Shown here piece by piece: positions 1 through 11,168 of a stretch of 64,000 bases of DNA. This DNA is from Daucus carota subsp. sativus (Eukaryota > Streptophyta > Magnoliopsida > Apiales > Apiaceae). Within the stretch, counting starts at the first letter, position 1; every line of letters starts with the position of its first letter. The DNA is taken from NCBI RefSeq assembly GCF_001625215.2, contig NC_030386.2:15718545-15782544 (forward strand), in the 5' to 3' direction. The position numbers were made by a program, and so were the translations under genes. The notes beneath the pieces are model-generated. The model was given only the letters and a program-made list of their open reading frames with translations, had not been told where the DNA came from and ran no database searches.

Positions 1-3000
1 GATTTATCAAGTGGTTTAGTGAAGATGTCAGCAATCTGATTAGCTGATGGTACAAAAATTAGCACCACAGTTCCATTCATGACATGTTTTCTAATAAAAT
101 GATACCTGATATTATGTGCTTAGTTCGTGAATGTTGAACAAGATTGTTGGAAATGGCTATCGCACTTGTATCATCACAAAATATAGGGAATTTTGTTTAA
201 TACAAGTCCATAGTCATTAAGCTGATTCCTAATCCATAAGATCTGAGCACAACAGCTACATGCCGCAATATATTCTGCTTCCGTTGTCGAGGTAGATACT
301 GAGTGTTGTTTCATGCTGTACCAGGAAACCAACTGTCGTCCTAGAAACTGACAGCTTCCAGAAGTGCTTTTCCTATCAATCCTGCATCCTGCATAATCAG
401 AATCTGTATAGCCTGTTAGGTCAAAACCAGTGTTATTAAGGTACCAGATACCTAAATTTGGTATGCCCTTAAGATATCTAAAAATCTTTCAACAGTTATA
501 AGATGTGACTTTTTAGCATCACTCTGGAACCATGCACATAAACATGTTGCAAACATTATATCAGGTTTACTAGCAGTGAGATAGAGTAATGAGCCAATCA
601 TACCTCTAATGCTTGAAATATCAACTTTCTTACCAGATTTGTCCTGTTCAAGCTTAGTGGCAGTGGTCATGGGTGTCTTTGCCGGTGAAGAGTCTTCTAG
701 ATATTATTTCTTCAGAAGATCTCTGACATATTTTTATTGACAAATGAAGATCCCATCATCTTTATGACTTACTTGAAGACCAAGAAAGAATGACAGTTCA
801 CCCATCATACTCATCTCATAGTTACTCTGCATTAACTTAGCAAATCTCTTGCACAAGTTATCGTTAGTAGAACATAATATAATATTATCAACATATACTT
901 GAACAAATATCATATTATTATCATGCAATTTGTGAAAGAGAGTTTTGTCTATGACACCACTAATGAAATTGTTTCCAATTAAAAACTCAGAGAGTGTGTC
1001 ATACCAGGTTCTTGGCGACTGCTTGAGGCCATAAACAGCTTTAAACAAGAAGTATGCAAAATTAGCAAAATCTAGATTTTAAAAGCCAGGGGTTGTTCTA
1101 GATATACTTCTTCTTCAAGCTTTTCATTCAGAAATGCACTTTTCACATCCATCTGATAGAATTTAAAGTTGGAATGTGCAACAAATGCAAGAAATATTCT
1201 AATGGTTTCAAGACGAGCAACTGGAGCGTAGGTTTCATCATAATCAATTCCCTCTTCTTGGGAGTAACCTTTAGCAACCAGTCTGGCTTTGTTCCGTACA
1301 ACAATGCCATCACCATCAAGCTTATTCTGGTAGACCCATCTAATTCCAATAACAGACTTTATCTTTGTTCTTGGAACCATGGCCCAGACTTCTTGTCTCT
1401 CGAAATGATTGAGCTCTTCTTGCATGGAAAGAACCCATTCCGGATCGGCTAGTGCATCTTCAATTTTCTTCGGTTTTTCCTGATATAGAAAACCCAAATA
1501 TAGACATTCATTCTGAGTTGCACTCCTAGTCTAAACACCAACATCTGGATCATCAATGATTAGTTCAAAGGGATGATCTCTACTCCAGATCATCTCCCTT
1601 GGAAGATATAATCTTGATGATTCGCCAGAATTATCATTGTGATGCTGTGTTTGACCAGTTGATCCACCATCTCCCCCTGAGTTGCTGCCAGGTTGACTAG
1701 ATGATCCACCACTAGCATTAGTAGAGTCCACAGTGTTTCCATTGTTTTCTCCACCAATACCTGGATCAATATCAGCATTGTTAGGCTCATTCCTAGTTGC
1801 AGCATCAGGTTATTCATCGTCATCATCCGAGTCTGAGTCGGGATAATTATCAAACTTTAGTGACTCAGATGGATCTTCAAATTGGATACTTGGGAGTTTA
1901 GTGTCATCAAAAGTAACGTTGACACTTTCCTTGACTTGTAATTTATCAATGATAAACACCTTATATGCTTGATGAGAATAACCAACAAATAATTGCTTAA
2001 AGTGCTTTGGGTTCAAACTTGCCACGATGTTCATTGCCATCCTTAAGCACATCTCAAATACATGAAAGTACTTGACCGTTGGTTTCTTTCCGTTCATACG
2101 CTCATAAGGAGTTTTCATGTGTTCCTTGTTGATCAGAGTTCGATTTTGAGTATAACAAGAAGTATTCACAGCTTCAGCCCAAAAGTAGATGAGCAACCTT
2201 GATTTGCTTAGCATTGTCCTTGCAGTTTTAATCAAGGTACGATTCTTCCTTTCTACCACTCCATTCTGTTGCGGAGTCCCTGGCGCTGAATATTGTCTTG
2301 TTATCCCTTGTCGGAGCAAAATATGTTAAGAGTTTCATTCTTAAACTCTATTCTATTATTGCACCTTATTGCTCTGACACGAAGTTTATCATTCGAATCC
2401 AACTCGATCTCCTTGATAAGATCAATTACCAATTGAGGAGTTTCATCCTTAGAATGTAAGAATAAAACTCATGTGAACTTAGAGAAGTCATCAACAATCA
2501 CCAAGGCATATCTCTTTCTTGATAAAGATATCACATTGACCGGACCAAATAAATCCACATGTAATAGTTGAAGTGGTTCAGTAATGTTACTGGTGTCTGT
2601 GCCTTTGTATGATGCTATCTTAGCCTTCCCATTCTGACATGCCTCACAAAGTCCTTGTAGAGTGAATTCCAAAGGAGGCAGTCTTCTCACCAAATCCCTC
2701 TTGACCAAAGAGTTTACAATTTTAAAATTAAGGTGAGACAGCTTCTTATGCCATAGCCAACTATCTTCAGGTGAAGCCTTTGAATAGAAACAATTATCTT
2801 CATCATTGGCACCTGAATTGAGATCAGCTAAGTATAAGTTAGCTTTTCTTACTCCACAGGGAGCAAGACGGTCATCTTTAGTGTGAGATATCAAATACTT
2901 CTCCTTGACAAAGTTTACTTCGAATCCCTTGTCACAGAAGATTGTGCTTGAGTCCTTCAACCAAAGAAACTTTTTCAATGATAACATTTCCAGCAAATAA

Positions 3001-3279
3001 ATTGCCATATCCCGTAGTACGACCTTTGCTGTTATCTCCAAAGGTGACAATTGGGCCAGCTCTCTCAATCACATTTGATAGCAGGGCTCTATCACCGATC
3101 ATATGTCTAGAAGATCCACTATCGAGGATCCATACAACCTTTTCAACCTTGTTTGGCTCCCTGCACATATCAAACGAATTAAACCTTCTTCGGAACCCAA
3201 ACTTGATTGGGCCCGGCATACTTAAAGAATTGACCTTTGTCAGCTTTGACAATAGATCCTGTTCGAATAACATCAGCAT
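1..3279 (-). pseudogene. pol: copia pol polyprotein, broken by frameshifts and stops
   Basis: The pol domains lie in order but in different frames. The protease carries WILDSGSSRHMIGD (about 3105-3150). The integrase zinc region has WHKKLSHLN and CEACQ (about 2630-2760). Integrase-core aspartates lie in LHVDLFGP and IVDDFSKF, and the glutamate in NGVVERKNR (about 2220-2260). Reverse transcriptase runs from [13 protein letters not shown] to [12 protein letters not shown] (about 1120-1360) and continues at 734-1048. RNase H includes SLLYLTASKPDI near 570-620 and TEAEYIAACS near 255-290. At least five frame breaks separate these blocks. The reverse-transcriptase active site, usually YVDD, reads YVDN near 885-900, so one catalytic aspartate is gone. 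The copy cannot make a working Pol. Confidence 0.93.
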
Positions 3280-5617
3280 CCACCTTGACTGTACTTACTT
3301 TCCTACACACAGCCTTGAACACTTTAGGTTTAGGCTTGGGAACATAAGTATCCTTCTTGATAGGAGAAGGACCGGCAGTCTTGGTTTTTGCAAACTTACT
3401 ATTCATGTGCTTTCTAGGTGTTGTGTTTTCTTTGTTAGCATGCATACTTTTAAAATAAGCAGACATTACATTAAACGCACACAACATGCAATTATCAACA
3501 CCACAAGGTTTATGGCACATATCAACTAAAGGAATAGTAGGCATGTTATTCAGAACAACAGGGGGTTTAATAGTTTCTACATTAACATTTTTAGAAGTTC
3601 TAATGTTATTAGTAGAAGAGCATGTATTGTTATCATTCCTGCATTTAACAAACTTATTAGGCTTGTTAAAATTATTCTTTAAGCCATTGGCACCTATGCC
3701 AGCTTTGGGCGAACTGAATGTGCCCTCAACTTGCATTGGCTCTACAGATGCCAAAATCTCCCTCTCATTCTCAATATCCTCTAAATTCATTTCATATTGA
3801 ATAATCACGGGCATATCAAGTAATGGTTCTGCGACAGGGGTTTTGAATAAAGGTTTGGGAGCATCCTTTAAAACATGTGGGATACCCCTGTCTTCAGCAC
3901 TCTTAACAAAAGGAGTTATATTACTAGCCTTACCTACCGACTTGTTGTAATCGAAACCTATACCAACTTTCCTTTTAATCACTTGTTGGTCCACTAGGTT
4001 CTTAACAATATTAGTCGACTCCTTATAAGCAAGGCACCTTACCTTCTCTTCAGCTAGTTGCTCATTCAGTTTGTTCTCCCTATACTCTAACACTTTGACT
4101 TTGTTAGACTGGGTCAACAAGTCACCAGTTAATTGTTCAATTTTAGGGGTGAGAACAAGTTTTTCTTTTAACTTTAACTCATGAACTTCTTGCTTTAAAG
4201 CTTTGTGTTCAAGAGTCAGAGCTTTGATCTTATTACGAGCGTCATCACGTTCAAGTCCTAATTGCATAAACAGTTTAGGGCAAGTAGGATCTACCGGAAA
4301 TCCGCCAGTGCGATGTGGAGGTGTAGAAGGTTCCATAAAAGCCATTAGAGCAACATTCCCCCGCTCTTCCTCCTCATCACAATCTGTGTCATCCCAGTTT
4401 TTTCCTTTTGCCACATAGGACTTCCCTTGGCTGCTTTGGCCTTGATGCTTCTTTAGCAGAGCCTCATACTTCTGCTTTAGCTCGTCATAAGATTCTTTCT
4501 TCTTTGCCAGCTGATTGGGCTTCTTGCACTCCGATGCAAAGTGACCAGGCTCATCACAGTTGAAACATTTAAACTTGCTTCGATCAACCATCCCAGTCTT
4601 GTAAGCCCCTTTTGATGTTGTGGACGAAGATCCCCCTTTCTGAAATTTACTACATGAAGATTTAAACTTGTAGGAGGGATTCTTCCTAAATCTCATGTTA
4701 CCAAACTTCCTGGCAAACATAGCAAGAGATTCGTCCTCCAGCTGATCTAACTCTTCCATCGAGTAAAATTCATCATCTCCCGTACTTACTGAAGTATGTC
4801 CCATTTCCGGCACAACATACTCCTGGGAGCTTCTTGAAGGTACAACAACCTTCCTTTCTTTCACAAGAGGTGATTGTATTATGAGGGCAGCAGAATTGCT
4901 AACAGACGTAGACGTGTTGAGTGTCTTTCCCCATCCGTATCTCTGTTTAGTTTGAGCCTGTTCCAATTCATAGGTTTTCAGAACCCCATACAGCTGTTCT
5001 AGTGAGATCTCTGTCAAATCTCTGCTTTCTCTGATGGCGGTTATCCTATGCTCTAGATGCTCAGGGAGTGTCAGCAAAAACTTCAGGTTCACCTCTTTGT
5101 TGTCGTAGTATTTCCCATTCAGATTCAGATTGTTTATCAAATTGTTGAATCTGATGAATACTTCAGAAATTCCTTCTCCGGGATTAGAACCAAATTGCTC
5201 GTATTGAGCCACAAGAATTTCCTTCTTGTTTTCCCGTACTTCCTCAGATCCTTCATTGATAATTTGCAGAGTGTCCCATATCTGCTTAGCACTTGTACAA
5301 TTGACAACATTATTGTACATTATTGGATCCAATGATTCGATCAGAATGAGCTGTAGAGTTACATCTAGATTTATCAGCTCATTATCCTCATCCGAGAACT
5401 CAGTAGGTGTTTTCAGATAGGTTCTGTGAGGAATAGTAACTCCATCTTCAGTATGTTCCAAGATAATATTCATTGGGGGCGAAAGACCCTTCGTCAAAAT
5501 ATTTATGTATTTTTTATTCGCCGCCCGGAGGAACAAAAGCATGTGTCTCGTCCAAAGACCAAAATTAGCCTTGTCAAAAGGTGGAATTTTAATGCTGCTA
5601 ATTTTTGCGGTAGACAT
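3179..5617 (-). CDS. gag: copia Gag protein (812 codons, intact frame)
   Basis: This is a single open frame of 812 residues starting MSTAKISSIKIPPFDKANF, the usual copia Gag opening. The first roughly 230 residues match the Gag/UBN2 fold pattern. A CCHC zinc knuckle, CFNCDEPGHFASEC, lies near 4529-4570. After the knuckle comes a long region of about 400 residues with charged, coiled-coil-like stretches before protease, typical of large copia elements of the SIRE type. The frame ends in VWVPKKV just upstream of protease, which continues in another frame. That could be a decayed junction or a natural frame change; I favour decay because more breaks follow. Gag would coat the element RNA in cytoplasmic particles. 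Confidence 0.88.
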   Translation of the reverse strand: MSTAKISSIKIPPFDKANFGLWTRHMLLFLRAANKKYINILTKGLSPPMNIILEHTEDGVTIPHRTYLKTPTEFSDEDNELINLDVTLQLILIESLDPIMYNNVVNCTSAKQIWDTLQIINEGSEEVRENKKEILVAQYEQFGSNPGEGISEVFIRFNNLINNLNLNGKYYDNKEVNLKFLLTLPEHLEHRITAIRESRDLTEISLEQLYGVLKTYELEQAQTKQRYGWGKTLNTSTSVSNSAALIIQSPLVKERKVVVPSRSSQEYVVPEMGHTSVSTGDDEFYSMEELDQLEDESLAMFARKFGNMRFRKNPSYKFKSSCSKFQKGGSSSTTSKGAYKTGMVDRSKFKCFNCDEPGHFASECKKPNQLAKKKESYDELKQKYEALLKKHQGQSSQGKSYVAKGKNWDDTDCDEEEERGNVALMAFMEPSTPPHRTGGFPVDPTCPKLFMQLGLERDDARNKIKALTLEHKALKQEVHELKLKEKLVLTPKIEQLTGDLLTQSNKVKVLEYRENKLNEQLAEEKVRCLAYKESTNIVKNLVDQQVIKRKVGIGFDYNKSVGKASNITPFVKSAEDRGIPHVLKDAPKPLFKTPVAEPLLDMPVIIQYEMNLEDIENEREILASVEPMQVEGTFSSPKAGIGANGLKNNFNKPNKFVKCRNDNNTCSSTNNIRTSKNVNVETIKPPVVLNNMPTIPLVDMCHKPCGVDNCMLCAFNVMSAYFKSMHANKENTTPRKHMNSKFAKTKTAGPSPIKKDTYVPKPKPKVFKAVCRKVSTVKVDADVIRTGSIVKADKGQFFKYAGPNQVWVPKKV

Positions 5618-5649
5618 GGTAGAAGATTGGGTGTTTGAGTGTTTGGGAA

Positions 5650-5990
5650 AAGATTTGGATTTTGACAGAAAAAATAATTTTCAATCAAAAATAATTTTTG
5701 GAATAAAATTATCTCGAATTAAAAATTATTTGAAAAAAGATTTGAAAGAAAAATAATTTTCGATCAGAAATAATTTTTGGAATAAAATTATTTCGAATTA
5801 AAAATTATTTGGAAAAAGATTTGAAATAAAAATAATTTTCGATCAGAAATAATTTTAGAAATAAAATTATTTCGAATAAAAAATTATTTGGGAAAAGATT
5901 GGATTTTTGAAGGAAAAATAATTTTCGGTCAGAAATAATTTTTGGAATAAAATTATTTCAAATAAAAAATTATTTGGAATTTTTAGAAAT
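5650..5990 (-). repeat. Four tandem copies of an approximately 80 bp AT-rich unit in the copia leader
   Basis: The landmark AAAATAATTTTC recurs at 5671, 5750, 5829 and 5915, giving spacings of 79, 79 and 86. Each unit continues with a diverged AGAAATAATTTTTGGAAT-like block and an AAAATTATTTGG-like block. The array lies between the primer-binding site and the gag start, in the untranslated leader of the element RNA. Confidence 0.9.
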
Positions 5991-6033
5991 TTTCAGAGTG
6001 AGTGTAGGATCTGATAAGGTAGATTATATCAAC

Positions 6034-6050
6034 CTGGCTCTGATACCAAT
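6034..6050 (-). other. tRNA-Met primer-binding site of the copia element
   Basis: On the minus strand the LTR end CCTAACA is followed at once by ATTGGTATCAGAGCC. TGGTATCAGAGC is the standard complement to the 3' end of initiator Met-tRNA used by most plant copia elements. This fixes the inner LTR border at 6051. Confidence 0.92.
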
Positions 6051-6538
6051 TGTTAGGTCCCGATACGATTGTAGAAGGGGGGTTGAATACAATCGTCACA
6101 AAATTCATGCGGAATAAATCTGATTTAAATATAACTGGATAATCAGATTTTAATTAATTAAATAAACAAGGTTCAAGTAAAAAGTAATTTAAACTTGAAA
6201 GTTGTTATTAAATTAATAAGGGTTCAGTTTTAATGTCCACTAAATATTTTAGAATAAATTTGACAGGAAGTATTCTAATTTAGGGATTAAAACAATCGAG
6301 TGATCAAAGCACAGAAAACTGTGGATATAACAAGCAAGTTACGAACAACTTGAAAGCTTAACAATGCTTTGAAATCAAAGAGAATGAACACTTTCAAATG
6401 AAGAAACTAAGCCATATTTATAGGCAAAGCTTTGTACATGCAAGACAATCACTAGACAAGACAATTACAAGCTAGCAAAGACAATTACAAGAAGGGTAAG
6501 ACAATCTAGGCTTGGGCAAAACAATAAGGGGCAAGGAA

Positions 6539-6810
6539 AGACAATCACAGATTGTCTACCAAGCTTTAAACTCGCCAGAAAGACAATTGGAGGGAAGGTA
6601 TGACAATCTGTCACAAAGTAAGACAATCACTAGAATCGGCAAGACAATTCAGGATTGTCTTGCACACCTTCAAGCATTCGGCAAGACAAAAGGATTGTCT
6701 TGGCAGAGAAGAAACTCTCGGCAAGACAAACCAATTGTCTTGGCAGAGGTGATAACTTCGGCAAGACAATTCATTTGAATTGTCTTGCTGCAACATTAAT
6801 CCATTCGGCA
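6539..6810. repeat. Phased array of AGACAAT/ATTGTCT hairpins inside the LTR
   Basis: Perfect inverted repeats occur in series. The first is 6539-6557 (8 bp arms, loop ACA). Next are 6639-6663 (10 bp arms GCAAGACAAT), 6682-6702 (8 bp arms), 6722-6742 (8 bp arms) and 6761-6788 (13 bp arms, loop TT). The last four are preceded by TCGGCAAGACAA and spaced about 40 bp apart. A fifth, unpaired TCGGCAAGACAA lies near 6806. Single AGACAAT copies continue leftward to about 6440. Confidence 0.9.
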
Positions 6811-7059
6811 AGACAAACTAGATCAGGTGAACACGCTGAAGTTTATTAACTTCCGTCTTTTAGTCTATCTCGTCTTATTATAGTCAGCTCCTTAGAAATG
6901 CTTTTAATCCCGCACAGCTTATAATCTTTAATTAATAAATATTTAATTTAATCCAGAAATTATATAAATAAATATCTAATATTATTAGACATTTATAAAT
7001 ATAATTTTCTAATTAATTAAAATATTTATTAATATAAATAAATTTTTACGGTCCAAGCT

Positions 7060-7360
7060 GCGGTCTCTAGAGGGCCAGGAACCGGACTCCTTTTGCCTTG
7101 CAAATAATATTTTAATTCCATCCGGGGTTCCAGCTTTAAGATTATATCACTTTCCATAGCGTTGGTGATAATTCTTTTTCCTCATAGTCAGACAAGTCTA
7201 AGATTCGGTCTCCTGTGGGTCTGGAACCGGATCCCTTTTGCTTTGAAAAATATAAATCAATTCCAACCGGGTTTCCAGCATTAAGAATATATCACACTCC
7301 ATTGCGTTGGTGATAATTCTTTTTCCCATAGCTAGACAGGTCTGGGCGGCGGTCTCCTTG
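7060..7360. repeat. Imperfect tandem repeat, approximately 145 bp unit, in the LTR
   Basis: The blocks CGGTCTC, GGAACCGGA, CTTTTGC, TTCCAGC and GCGTTGGTGATAATTC recur in the same order starting at 7060 and 7205. A third unit starts at 7349 and is soon lost. Confidence 0.85.
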
Positions 7361-8048
7361 TCCTTCCTTTTGGCCTTCTTTCTTTTGCTTTCTTTTTGTA
7401 AATTAATTCTAAATCAATTAACTTATTAATAAACTTAATTATCAAATTAATTCTAATTGAATTAATTTAACAACTAAATAAATTAATAGAGATTAATTAT
7501 TTAACAAAGAATTAATTAAAAACTCTATATTCCAGAAAGCAAATGTCTTGAGCCTTCATCTTGATTATCACTCGGCTTGAACGACCACCTTCCTTTGATG
7601 TTAAATATTCAATATAAATAGCTGACACACAAATGTACTGTCTGGTTCATCTGTGCCTAACTAAATTGAATATTCTCCATCAATTAAACATTTGAGCTGT
7701 GGTCGGGTCTTCGAATCTTTGTCTTCTAGTTCTTCTTCATTTCAGTACACATATGGAATCTCTGATGAAATAAATACTTGAATCTTCATACCTTCCGAAC
7801 TCCTTGAACTGCTACACAGTTTATTTGACACTGAGGCTTGATCATATGGAATGAACTTCTTCCAGTGGCTTGCAACAGAAATCTTGGAATTCTTCTGACA
7901 TTCTGATTCTTGTATTTACTAGACTTTCTTGAACTGATTCCAACTAAACTATCTATTATCTACTATCATAACTTATCAGAGACTAATCCAGGTTGAGTTA
8001 CAAGTTGAGTGGTTATCAGACACTAGTTGAGTTATCACTGGTTGTACA

Positions 8049-11000
8049 AAATAGGATTAGACATATACCTTTGAATAAGGCCTTTCAGAAACTTTCTTTT
8101 ATCGAATTTTCTAGTATGTGCCCCAACTATGGATTTCTATTGGTTCCATCTCATTATAATGACTTCATGCATGCACAAAGATATCTATCAATCAAAATCT
8201 TTCACCTAAATAAAAAATAGTTGTTAGTGTGTGCTCATACACAAGAAATCCACTTTTTTTGTATAGTGTGACACAATGGTTGAGTGTCTGCATGGTATTT
8301 GCTACGTCACAAGTTTGAGCCCGTCATGTCATTCAATTCCAAAGATTCTCTTCCAAGGGATGGATGGTGATAATGAAGGATCTTTGTAAAGTAAGGACTT
8401 TCCAAGTTGAAACAATTTTGGTCCTTTTGGATAGCAGGTTCGTTACCAAGCATTGTGAACCCGATCGGGTCCAGCTTTTTTTCGAAGAAACCAAAATCCC
8501 AATATTATTTGTCAGGTCCAAGTGTTTATAATCATTTGGCAAATCTGAATGTAAATATCTGAATGATTAAAATTTCTGAATGATTAATAATATGAATGAG
8601 TAATGAATAATATCATTTGATAAAAAAACTCGTAATATCTTCTGAACAATATATATATATATCGTCAATAATTTCAATTAAAGATATATGTTTAAGTTCT
8701 ATCATAAGTCATAACTATCACATATATAACAATTAAAAAAAGTAAAATTTAAATTCTATTTATATAATTTTAAAAATTACTTATTTATTATTAAATTTTG
8801 TTTTCAACTATGGGAATATATAATATAATTAATCGTAATAAATTTATAAATTATGTGTATTAAATTTCTAAATAAAAGTCATAATAAATATATAAAATAC
8901 GGAGTAATTAACTATGTCCAAAAAATAATAAGAAAAAAGATTACTATGAAACATAGTAGCAATAGACCGGAATGTACACAGTTAACACAGGTTACACAGC
9001 AGGTGAATGATTAAGCCGGAAATTTTCTCCCGAATCGGTCAGCACAAAATGAATCTTTCAGAAGCTGAATTTGTTTAGACAAACAAGCTGAGCGCTTCAA
9101 CAATCTTTCATTCAGCCTCGTTAAGCCGGTTAAGCTCTAAACAAATGACCCCGTTTCCGCCTGTTCAGATAAACTAAAACGCCATTTGGTCGAGGTTCGG
9201 TGCTGTTCTTGCTGTCGTCTTGATATATCAACGTTTAAATATAAATGTTTTGTATATGAGCTAAGTTTGAGTCGGACAGAACACAGTTGTAGTACTAGTA
9301 TTCACTGTCCCCATATAGGCATATAATGTCTGGTTCCCATCTCTCATTAACAACTTCATTCATTATGTTATCCCCTATGTAGTGGTTTCTCGCTATCTCC
9401 AGCATTCAAGCTCATCTGGCTCCCAGCTTCCTAAAAAACGTCGGTGGAATAAACTGATTTACAACATATTACATACCTACTCTTAAAAATCACAATGTTT
9501 CATATTACAAAGTTAACGAGCTCAAATCCAACAACCCCTAAGAATAGGATTGTTGGCAATCAAGCACTGGTTCCAGTGTAAATCAAGCATGTTGATCTCT
9601 ATATACCCGTTGTGAACAACTTTACAATGTTAATTAACAAAAATCTACATGAGCGTCATCCTGAACCAAGTGATATATCACTATTAGAGGCATATGATCG
9701 TTAAATGCATAAATCTATGATCCGGTAGCTCCACCATCTTCAAAAGTCAATGCTGAAATCAAATACAGCAGATAGAGATGCTAGTAAGTAGGTAAAAATA
9801 TTAAGATCAAAATGTAGCATCCACGTAACCAAGCAGCATGAGCAGAAGTGAGGAGCTTGAATCACCAAAAAAGTATGGGGGATGTAGATAGCTTTAATCT
9901 CCATAAAGTGCGAGGGATACTTCATCGCTGAATCCTCACTTGTGTATCTGTAAAACAATAGTCATTCCAAAGAAAAACTGCAATACCACTCAATATATAT
10001 GAAAGTATTTCTCACCAGACAAATTGTATGGTATTTCAGTCGCTAAAATATGGTTAGGTACATGGTTACCTATAATTTGACAATCTTAAAGGAATTTCCA
10101 TCAAATACAGAGTCAAATGACCAAACTCGTAGAGTTTCAAGCATGAAATTGAATCATGTGATGTTTAAAAAAATTTAAGTGCTGGAGTTAATAGAAATAA
10201 AAGTATGCAATGTGCACATAAGAAAAGGCTTCGCGCTTTCCTACACAATACTTGATGGCATAAGACAATGAACTTGTACCAATAAACTTAAGGATTTATA
10301 TAAATTTGGACTATCACCTAAGAAGTAAAAGGTTAAGATACAGCAAAAATATCTCGTATGGAAAGGTGTTTAGGTTGTGGGTTATTATAAAATATCAGCT
10401 TTATATAACTTACATATTTCTCTATCTTTTATGAGTAAATTGAAGAGTGACGAATGGCCATTGCCTAATGTAGCAATTTGGTCACATAGCGGTGACTGAA
10501 CATTGCTTGCGCCATAAATGGTGGACCTTGTTTAAACAGTGAAAGTAATGTCTAAGCACTATTTTTTTTTATGGTCAGCCGCGCTTTTTTAATAGGCGGA
10601 GGAAATGTGTGGTCACCAAACAACAAACTGAAAGTCCACCCACCAGATGCATTTACTCAACATTTTTAAATATTTCAAGGTCATGCCACAAAATCAATAG
10701 ATTGACAATTTGCTACAGATTGTAGAAAGTTCATTGCAAGTAGATTTGTACTTCATGCCTCTTTAAATAATTTCATACAGCAACGAAGTATTCTAAAATG
10801 GTGTTTTCCTTGCTACAAGGAAATATTAACAAAGCTCTAGTATTAGGTCATAAGGTTGTTGGGCTTATGATTTACCTACATAATTGTTCCTGGACTTTTG
10901 CAAAATGCTACAATATTTGTTCCCATCTCATAATTGTTGTTACGTTCTTAACTTGCATATAATAATTTTTAGAAAGTTTGCTTTATCTTAATTTTTTTCA

Positions 11001-11168
11001 AAATCCAATATTTATCCTCAGTCCTCACAAGCCAACTACTCATCAAATCAATACACGGAAGGATTTCGCTAACAAACCACTCTCTCATTGATACCATATC
11101 AAATAGAAAACCAAACAAAACAAAGATCAAGTACAATAACATAAAGTGCTCACAGTATCCTTGAAGCT
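8049..11168. other. Intergenic region, no confident gene
   Basis: This is AT-rich DNA without a convincing reading frame. Around 8550-9180 the ends resemble a decayed terminal-inverted-repeat element: TCATTTGG near 8532 against CAAATGACCCCG near 9146. No target duplication is clear. On the minus strand, intron-like acceptors TTTTACAG (about 9950) and GATTTCAG (about 9765) could mark spliced 3' untranslated exons of the F-box gene, but I cannot prove it. Confidence 0.5.
8277..8322 (+). promoter_or_regulatory. Possible pol III A and B boxes of a SINE-like relic
   Basis: TGGTTGAGTG (8277-8286) resembles a tRNA A box, and AGTTTGAGCCC (8312-8322) resembles a B box 35 bp further on. That spacing fits tRNA-derived SINEs. 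No second copy and no clear tail is visible, so this is weak. Confidence 0.25.

Larger units (their letters stand above)
1..8048 (-). mobile_element. Ty1/copia LTR retrotransposon, degenerate, truncated by window edge
   Basis: Read on the minus strand, the order is LTR (6051 to about 8048), primer-binding site (6034-6050), repeat-rich leader, gag (from 5617), protease, integrase, reverse transcriptase and RNase H. Integrase ahead of reverse transcriptase is the copia order. The last codons visible, at about 1-38, read as the ADIFTKPL motif typical of the copia RNase H end, so only the very end of pol and the 3' LTR lie outside the window. The long gag, large LTR and Met-tRNA primer site suggest the SIRE/Maximus group, which is an inference. 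The outer LTR edge near 8048 is a guess based on a terminal TG/CA, because the second LTR is not available for comparison. Confidence 0.93.
6051..8048 (-). repeat. 5' LTR of the copia element
   Basis: The inner edge begins TGTTAGGTCCCGATAC on the plus strand directly beside the primer-binding site. The outer edge is not proven: candidates ending in CA occur near 8022 and 8048. The LTR contains a hairpin array (6539-6810), an approximately 145 bp tandem repeat (7060-7360) and AT-rich stretches. No solid open frame lies inside it. The second LTR is outside the window. Confidence 0.75.

Noticed and set aside
6539..6810. CRISPR-like spacing of short repeats
   Set aside because: The repeats are themselves palindromes with nearly constant spacers, inside a plant LTR; no CRISPR array is expected in a plant nuclear genome.
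6512..6849. Overlapping frames rich in RQD/KTI repeats
   Set aside because: Produced by the AGACAAT repeats in the LTR, not by a gene.
8550..9180. TIR element with ends around TCATTTGG and CAAATGACCCC
   Set aside because: Only about 7 bp match and no target duplication; mentioned as a possibility in the region note only.
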